From Oegoconia quadripuncta (taxonomy: Eukaryota > Arthropoda > Insecta > Lepidoptera > Autostichidae): 64,000 nt of DNA. The stretch spans positions 36,223,601-36,287,600 of the forward strand of contig OX438747.1 of assembly GCA_949316235.1 (NCBI GenBank), written 5' to 3'. Below are positions 58,669 to 64,000 of the stretch, piece by piece; position 1 is the first letter of the stretch; the number at the start of each line of letters is the position of its first letter. The notes below the pieces were generated by a model. That model did not search any database. It was not told the origin of the DNA and worked only from the letters and a program-made list of their open reading frames with translations. Position numbers and translations under genes: made by a program.

Positions 58669-59971
58669 ACCGGGGGGCTCCTCCGCGTGTCCTCTGGTTT
58701 AGCAGAGGGCACTGCGGATGGAGCAGGAGACGCTCCCCTCCTAGCGGGGGAGTAAGGGTGGGCTCGGTGTGCACTCGCACTGCCGCCGAGCAGGCCTGGG
58801 GAGGAGGTTAGGGGGAACCTCCTACCCCTTGCCACCGCCGGGCTCGTAATCCGGGACCGCGGCTTTCAGCTGCAGTCCGGGACCGAGGGTCTTGGCCTAA
58901 CCGCCCGGACCGCGAGGAAGGAAAACCTCTATAAAAAACCAGCCCAAGTCTCGGCTCCGAGGCCCGCCTCGGCGCCGAGATGCCCTCGTCGTCCCACTCC
59001 CGAAAATTCGCTTTCGGGAGTGGAGCGACGAGGGATGGTGGAGGGCGAATTCCACCACAGCGGGCTGCGGCGAGGAAGCGGCGCTCCCTGAGGAATGCCC
59101 ATATGTCCATATGGGCAGGGGACGCCGCGGAATCGTCTGCAGCACGTGGGCGACCTCTCCTCTACGACTGCAGCTAAGGCTGCGGCCGTCGACGAGAGGT
59201 CGTGGGAAGCGCCCCCCCCCCCCCCCTCTGTTCGGGGGGGGGGGAGACGGCGGGAGGTTTGGAGGGGCGGTTCGAAGGATGGCTGCCTCTCCGGGCCTCC
59301 CGCTGGTGTAGGCCGCTATGGTGGGGGACGACCTCTCTGTTGGGAGGCTGTCCCCTGCCATACCATATGGTGGTAACCCTTAGCTACCATGTGGTGTGGC
59401 GGGGGGCTGCCTCTCTGTTATGGAGAGGTCGTAGCCGTGCGGGGCGGCCACTCCTTGCCGCCCGCAGCTAGTACAAAGGCTGCGGACGCCAGGGGGAGGC
59501 CGTGGAAGGCGGTCCTCTCTCTCTGCGAGACGAGGTCACTCGCGGAGCGAGGGGAGGCCCAGCCGCTCGGGGGGCACGGAGGAGAGCTTATCTTTGGTGA
59601 TAGGCGATCCTCTGCCCCCCCTACCCTGCGGGGCCGTGGGTGGCGATCCGGGGGGATCACCGCCCACACATAGGCCCCGCGAGAAGGCGCGCGCGGTGTT
59701 TTCCGCGCGCCTTCTAGAGGTGGCTGGACCAGGCGATTCCTCCCTGCTCCAGCCCAGAGGTGGGCCTGCCGCCGCTTTGTCCAGGCGGCGGGCACCGCGC
59801 TGGCGTGGCTGCGGACGAATACCAGATGGTACCCGCGGCCACGCCGTCAACGGCGCGCGTGAGGGAACACCCAGGAGTTTTTAGTCGGTAGGCCGGCACC
59901 TTCTGTGCCGGAGTCCGACATAATCCGCCCCCCTCCCCCGAGGAGGGCGGATAAGCATGAGCGTTTCTCCT

Positions 59972-60002
<31 letters not shown>
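58511..60002 (+). mobile_element. S9: short element with extra hairpin
   Basis: 1,492 bp, poly(A) 59,975-60,002. It shares the extra inverted repeat (about 59,340-59,420) with S5, and a one-base deletion in GTGTCCTCTGG. It has a private C-run/G-run pair at 59,212-59,243 (about 14 C, then about 12 G after CTCTGTTC) that would form another hairpin. Confidence 0.88.
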
Positions 60003-60004
<2 letters not shown>

Positions 60005-60011
60005 TTAGGTT
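60003..60011 (+). repeat. Single telomere repeat
   Basis: GGTTAGGTT, nine bases, the last telomere repeat in the window. Confidence 0.92.
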
Positions 60012-60170
60012 GGGGTGCGACGTCAGACAACCTCCTCGTGTGCTCGGTGGTTACTTGTCCTCCTGGATACGTCTGGGGGGAACGGTAGCTGCTGGGCCGG
60101 TGCACCCTGGGCATCGGCCAATAACTTCCCACTTTAAGGGTTCTTATTGGCCGATGGCGAATAGTCTGAC
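60012..60170 (+). ncRNA. HDV-like ribozyme, SART-A3
   Basis: Same fold as SART-A1. Confidence 0.85.
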
Positions 60171-60687
60171 AAGGGGGGTGCCCCTCCACGTGTCCCTCTG
60201 ATTGCAGAGGGCACAGCAGGATGGGGCAGGGGGTAGGTCCCTATGTGGGACAGGGGCGGGTCGGCTCCCGCCAATTGGTGGGATGTCCGGCAGGCGCTAT
60301 GTGCGCCGCCGCCGGAGGAGGGGCTTCGCCACCCCCTCGCGTTCCGTAACCGGCGAACCCACTTCAACGACCCCGCTGGTGGCTCCAGTGGGAGATGTCG
60401 TGGGTTTCGCTGGCCGGAGGGCTTGCCTTAATTGGCCGGCCCACGTGGAAGGAAAACCACTATAAAAACCAGCCCAAGTTTCGGCGTTGGGGCAACGCGG
60501 CGCCGAATGCCCTCGTCGTCCTACTTTCTTTCGAAAGTGGGATGACGAGGGAGGGTGGAGGGCATACTCCACCCACTAGCGGCCACCCTGGGGTACCGCC
60601 CGACCCCCCAGGCGTAATAGGGTTACCCGGGTGCAGAGGGCACCGCCCGGGTGGACCATCCTTTCCCTCATACTCGTGGGATGAACA

Positions 60688-63118
60688 ATGAGCACTTTAA
60701 GAACCCCCCCCAAAAAGCAAAAAACTCCACCAAGTAAGACCTACAGTAATACAGGCCGAACCCCGCCCACCAGGGTGTTCGTAAATCGTACGCAGAGGGA
60801 GGTAGAGGAGCCGGGTGCGGATGGAGGGATCAACCTCCTCGAGCCCTCCCACGAACCGACAGCACCGCTGGGCGTAGTACCGATCGTGCTGTCGGATTCC
60901 GACATGTCGTCGCCAGCACTCCTGTTGTCGTCACCGGCCCCGGGGATTCCCCCCCGGAGCCGAGGACGACAGCCGTTACAAGTGCTCGTACAGCCGGCGA
61001 CGAGACTCATAGATGTGGCGGCTGGGAGTGAAGAGTGCTTCTCCCCAGGAAGGGTCCTGTTCGGGGACCTTCCTGAGGAGCTCTTCACTCCGGAGCCCAA
61101 AGGAGGGGTGGCGCCGGAATTCCCGGCGCCCTTGGACCAGGCCCGCAAAAGGCTGCGGGCGTCCGGATCCTCACAGTCGGACGCGTCGCTAAGTGGCGAC
61201 TCGTCCGACTCAAGGCCATTGGTGAGGCCCGTAACATCGGGGCCCGCCAAAAGGCCTAAGAGGGGACGCCCGCCCACAACGGGCCAATATGTGGGCCTGG
61301 CCAAAGCGAAGGCGGAGCTCCTGGCACTCAGACGAGAGGAGCTCCGCCTCCAAGCGGAGGAGGAGACCGTCGGGATGATCCGCGAGGCGAATACCAGGAG
61401 AACGGCTCGCCTTGCGGATTCGTCCCCAAGCTCCAGCGGCGCTGAGGTGGAGCGTGGTGGCGAGGTGACGGGTGCCGATACTGCGGAGGATCTGAACCAA
61501 CGGGTCCTCGACAGTGTCGGCACAATTCTACACATCGCCACGAAGTCCGGCAACCTCAAGGGCACATTTGTCAAGGCCCTCAAGGTTGCCGCCACCTCAA
61601 TCAAAGAGACGACCGAGGAGCTAAAGCGACGGTCTGTCTCCGACGAGACCGCCCGGCTGGCCGCAGAAAACAGCCGCCTAAAAGCCGATATGGCAGACCT
61701 CCGCAAGGAGCTAGGCGAGCTGAAGGCCAGTCTGGAGCGGTCTCAGGCGGAGAAACAGGTGCGGGTTCAACCTTCTCCTCCAGGGAAGGACCAGGACCTC
61801 GAGCGCACCATCATGGAGCGAGTAGGCTTCATGATGGGGGCGAGGCTCGAGGCCCTGGAGGAGAGGTTGCTCCCCGCGAAGAGGGAGCGGCCGCCATTGG
61901 CGGCCGATAAGAGGACGGCAACTCCATTCAGGCCGTCCTCATCCGGCGCAGTGACGGCTGCGCCACCGATCAGGCGCCAATCTCCGCCTGCTACAGAGGG
62001 AGGCCCAAAATCCCCGGCACAAACCATCCCGCCGGGGAAGAAGGGAAAAAAGAAGAAGGGGAAGGGTCCGGCTCAAAAGAAGCCAGCCGGACCCTCCAAA
62101 CCACCACCTCCTCGACCACTGCCACCCGCGCCAACGTCCATGGACGAAAGCTGGGTGACAGTGGTCAAGAAGAATAAGAGGCAGGAGCCCCGGGCGCAAA
62201 GCTCTGGGGCTAAAAATAAGACGATGGCGGCTGCCGGACCTTCCGCCCCCCCCTTCAAAAACACCGAAGGGAAAGGGGACAAAGGGAGGTCCAGCAAAGA
62301 AGGGTGCTGGATTAAGGGCCCCTCGATCCGCTGCCGTAGTCCTGACCCTCCAGCCGGGGGCTCAGGACAGAGGCGTCACCTACAAGTCGGTGATGCTCGA
62401 GGCCAGGTCCAAAATTGAATTGGACGGCCTCGGGATCACCGGCTTAAGGTCACGCACGGCGCGGACGGGGGCCCAGATTCTGGAGGTCCCAGGCGCCACA
62501 AGCGGAGACAAGGCAGACTCCCTTGCCGCAAGGCTGAGGGAGGTCCTCGGCGAGACTGATGTCCGCATAACCAGGCCCACGAAATGCGCAGATCTGCGCG
62601 TTTCGGGCCTGGATGACTCGGTCTCGCCCGAGGATGTTGCCGCCGCGGTGGCTAAGGTGGGGGGGTGTGCGGTCGAGGAGGTCAAGGCTGGCCAAGTCGT
62701 CCGCACACCCTTCGCACAAGGGACCTCCTGGGTCCAGTGCCCAGTGGCAGCCGCCAGGAGGGTGGCCAAGGGGCGTCTGTTGGTCGGCTGGGTCTCCGCC
62801 CAGGTAAAACTGATGGAGACCCGGCCCACGAGGTGCTACCGCTGCCTCATGCTTGGGCATGTGAGGCAGGGGTGCACCTCGGAGATCGACCGCAGCGGAG
62901 AGTGTTTCCGCTGCGGTGCAACAGGCCACTTGGCCAGGGAGTGCTCGGCCGCTCCGCGCTGCTCACTGTGCGTGGCAGCGGGGAAGCCTGCCGAGCACCG
63001 GGTGGGGAGCAGGGTCTGCACGGGGGCGATAGCCCCCAAACGTGCAGGCCTCAAGGCGGCCGGACGGACCCCGGCCGCCGTTGCTCCCGATAAGGATCCT
63101 GTGAATGCGGCCAAGTGA
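60688..63118 (+). pseudogene. ORF1 Gag-like, single-base frameshift (SART-A3)
   Basis: ATG 60,688. The frame follows SART-A2 ORF1 until a run of eight C at 62,246-62,253, where SART-A2 has seven. After it the original frame ends at 62,418, and the correct continuation is found in the next frame through the core and zinc knuckles to TGA 63,116-63,118. The lesion is one base in a homopolymer, so it may be a real mutation or a sequencing error. Everything else in the reading frame looks intact. Confidence 0.82.
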
Positions 63119-64000
63119 TGGGCATTCACAGGATCTTACAGGCGAACATCAACCACTGCGCCGGTGCGCAGGACCTCCTCCTGCAATCCATGGCGCAGTG
63201 GTCGATCGATGTCGCCGTGGCCGCCGAGCCCTACTACGTCCCCCCCAGTGATAACTGGGCAGCGGACGTGGACGGCTCGGTGGCCATAATAACTAAAAGA
63301 GGGGCAGAGGGCATAATGCCCCCTCCCACCTTGTCGAGGGGCCGAGGCTTTGTGGCGATCCGCTGGGGAGAGATATGCCTGATAGGGGTGTATTTCTCCC
63401 CCAACAGGAGTCTCGCCGAGTTCGAAGCGTTCCTGGACCAGGTAGGGGCCCTCATTGGGCAGACCCTACCGTGTCCGGCGCTCGTCGTGGGCGACCTCAA
63501 CGCCAAGTCATTGGCTTGGGGCTGTCCCGCGACGGATACTCGGGGAGATCTCCTTGCGGAGTGGGCGACGGCTGCCGGCCTCGTGGTTCTGAACCAGGGG
63601 TCGGCCAACACCTGCGTGCGCTGGCAGGGGGGGTCCATCGTGGACGTTTCGTTCACGACCCCCGCCGTCGCACGGCGTGTCCGTGAGTGGAGGGTTCTGG
63701 AGGATGTGGAGACGTTGTCGGACCATTTGTATGTCCGGTTCGACGTCTCCACAGCCACAGAACGCGCGGACACGCGCCGTCGTCCCGACAGCCGAGCCTC
63801 GGCCCGATGGGCCTTGTCCAGCCTAAATCGCGAAGCGGTGGAGATTGCTTCCATTGTCCAGGCCTGGGTAACACCTTCCAGGCCTGTGGAGGTCGAGGTC
63901 GAGAGTGAATGGTTCCGGGTCGCGCTGTCGCATATTTGCGACGCGAGCATGACCCGGGCCAAGCCTCGACCTCCGAAGCGTCAGGTGTACTGGTGGTCTC
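63118..64000 (+). CDS. ORF2 endonuclease-RT, partial (SART-A3)
   Basis: Starts at ATG 63,118 in the TGATG overlap; 294 codons in view cover the whole endonuclease domain (N10, E37, D126, N128, D202, H203 all present) and end before the RT. Nearly identical to SART-A1 and SART-A2. Confidence 0.9.
   Translation, partial: MGIHRILQANINHCAGAQDLLLQSMAQWSIDVAVAAEPYYVPPSDNWAADVDGSVAIITKRGAEGIMPPPTLSRGRGFVAIRWGEICLIGVYFSPNRSLAEFEAFLDQVGALIGQTLPCPALVVGDLNAKSLAWGCPATDTRGDLLAEWATAAGLVVLNQGSANTCVRWQGGSIVDVSFTTPAVARRVREWRVLEDVETLSDHLYVRFDVSTATERADTRRRPDSRASARWALSSLNREAVEIASIVQAWVTPSRPVEVEVESEWFRVALSHICDASMTRAKPRPPKRQVYWWS

Larger units (their letters stand above)
60012..64000 (+). mobile_element. SART-A3: SART-type LINE, runs off right edge
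   Basis: Ribozyme 60,012-60,170, ORF1 60,688-63,118 (frameshifted), start of ORF2 at 63,118. It is a sibling of SART-A2 by its ORF1 N-terminal half. The 3' two-thirds of ORF2 are outside the window. Confidence 0.9.

Noticed and set aside
41857..60002. CRISPR array or satellite interpretation of the regular 1.4-kb units
   Set aside because: Units have poly(A) tails, ribozyme starts, TTAGG junctions and one 5'-truncated member, so they are retroelements; there are no short direct repeats with unique spacers.
1..64000. Host protein-coding genes, tRNA or rRNA genes
   Set aside because: None seen; every long frame is explained by a retrotransposon.

Overview
This is insect-type telomeric and subtelomeric DNA. 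The plus strand carries 19 short tracts of the arthropod telomere repeat (TTAGG)n between 5,691 and 60,011. Everything between the tracts is a non-LTR retrotransposon of the kind that targets telomere repeats. There is no bacterial gene organisation, no tRNA or rRNA, and no ordinary host gene that I can support. The insect order cannot be told from this sequence alone.

Layout. 1-3,600: minus-strand R1-clade (TRAS-like) LINE with ORF1 and an ORF2 that runs off the left edge. 3,600-5,690: AT-rich subtelomeric DNA with a diverged ~265-bp tandem repeat. From 5,691 on the window is a nearly gap-free array. In order: GAG-A1 (5,730-9,512); TRAS-H, the only minus-strand element in the array (9,530-14,860), with RT, RNase H and a virus-type superfamily 1 helicase in one ORF; S1 (14,913-16,305); GAG-B (16,325-19,242); SART-C (19,277-~22,411) fused to SART-A0 (~22,409-27,140); GAG-A2 (27,225-31,018); GAG-A3 (31,033-34,839); complete SART-A1 (34,864-41,512); an S fragment (41,601-41,856); S2-S6 (41,871-48,993); complete SART-A2 (49,003-55,667); S7-S9 (55,687-60,002); SART-A3 (60,012 to the right edge).

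Four kinds of plus-strand element share a telomeric niche. SART-A copies are autonomous: ORF1 is Gag-like with zinc knuckles, ORF2 has endonuclease and reverse transcriptase, and the two are joined by an overlapping TGATG stop-start. GAG-A and GAG-B elements encode only the Gag-like ORF1. S elements (~1.4 kb) encode no credible protein but keep SART 5' and 3' ends. By inference, SART-A supplies RT in trans, and the GAG elements could supply Gag, much as HeT-A depends on other elements at Drosophila telomeres.

Fifteen of the plus-strand elements begin exactly with a sequence that folds as a hepatitis-delta-like (HDV-like) self-cleaving ribozyme: nested P1/P2 pseudoknot, an L3 starting TCCTCG, a TGGGC after P1, and a catalytic C in a CGAA or CTAA joining segment. 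P4 shows compensatory base changes between families. HDV-like ribozymes are already known at the 5' ends of R2, RTE and telomere-specific SART elements. The new points here are their presence on gag-only and protein-less derivatives, and the head-to-tail packing with as little as 9 bp of telomere repeat between one poly(A) and the next ribozyme. A single telomeric G-strand transcript could therefore be cut into unit-length element RNAs.
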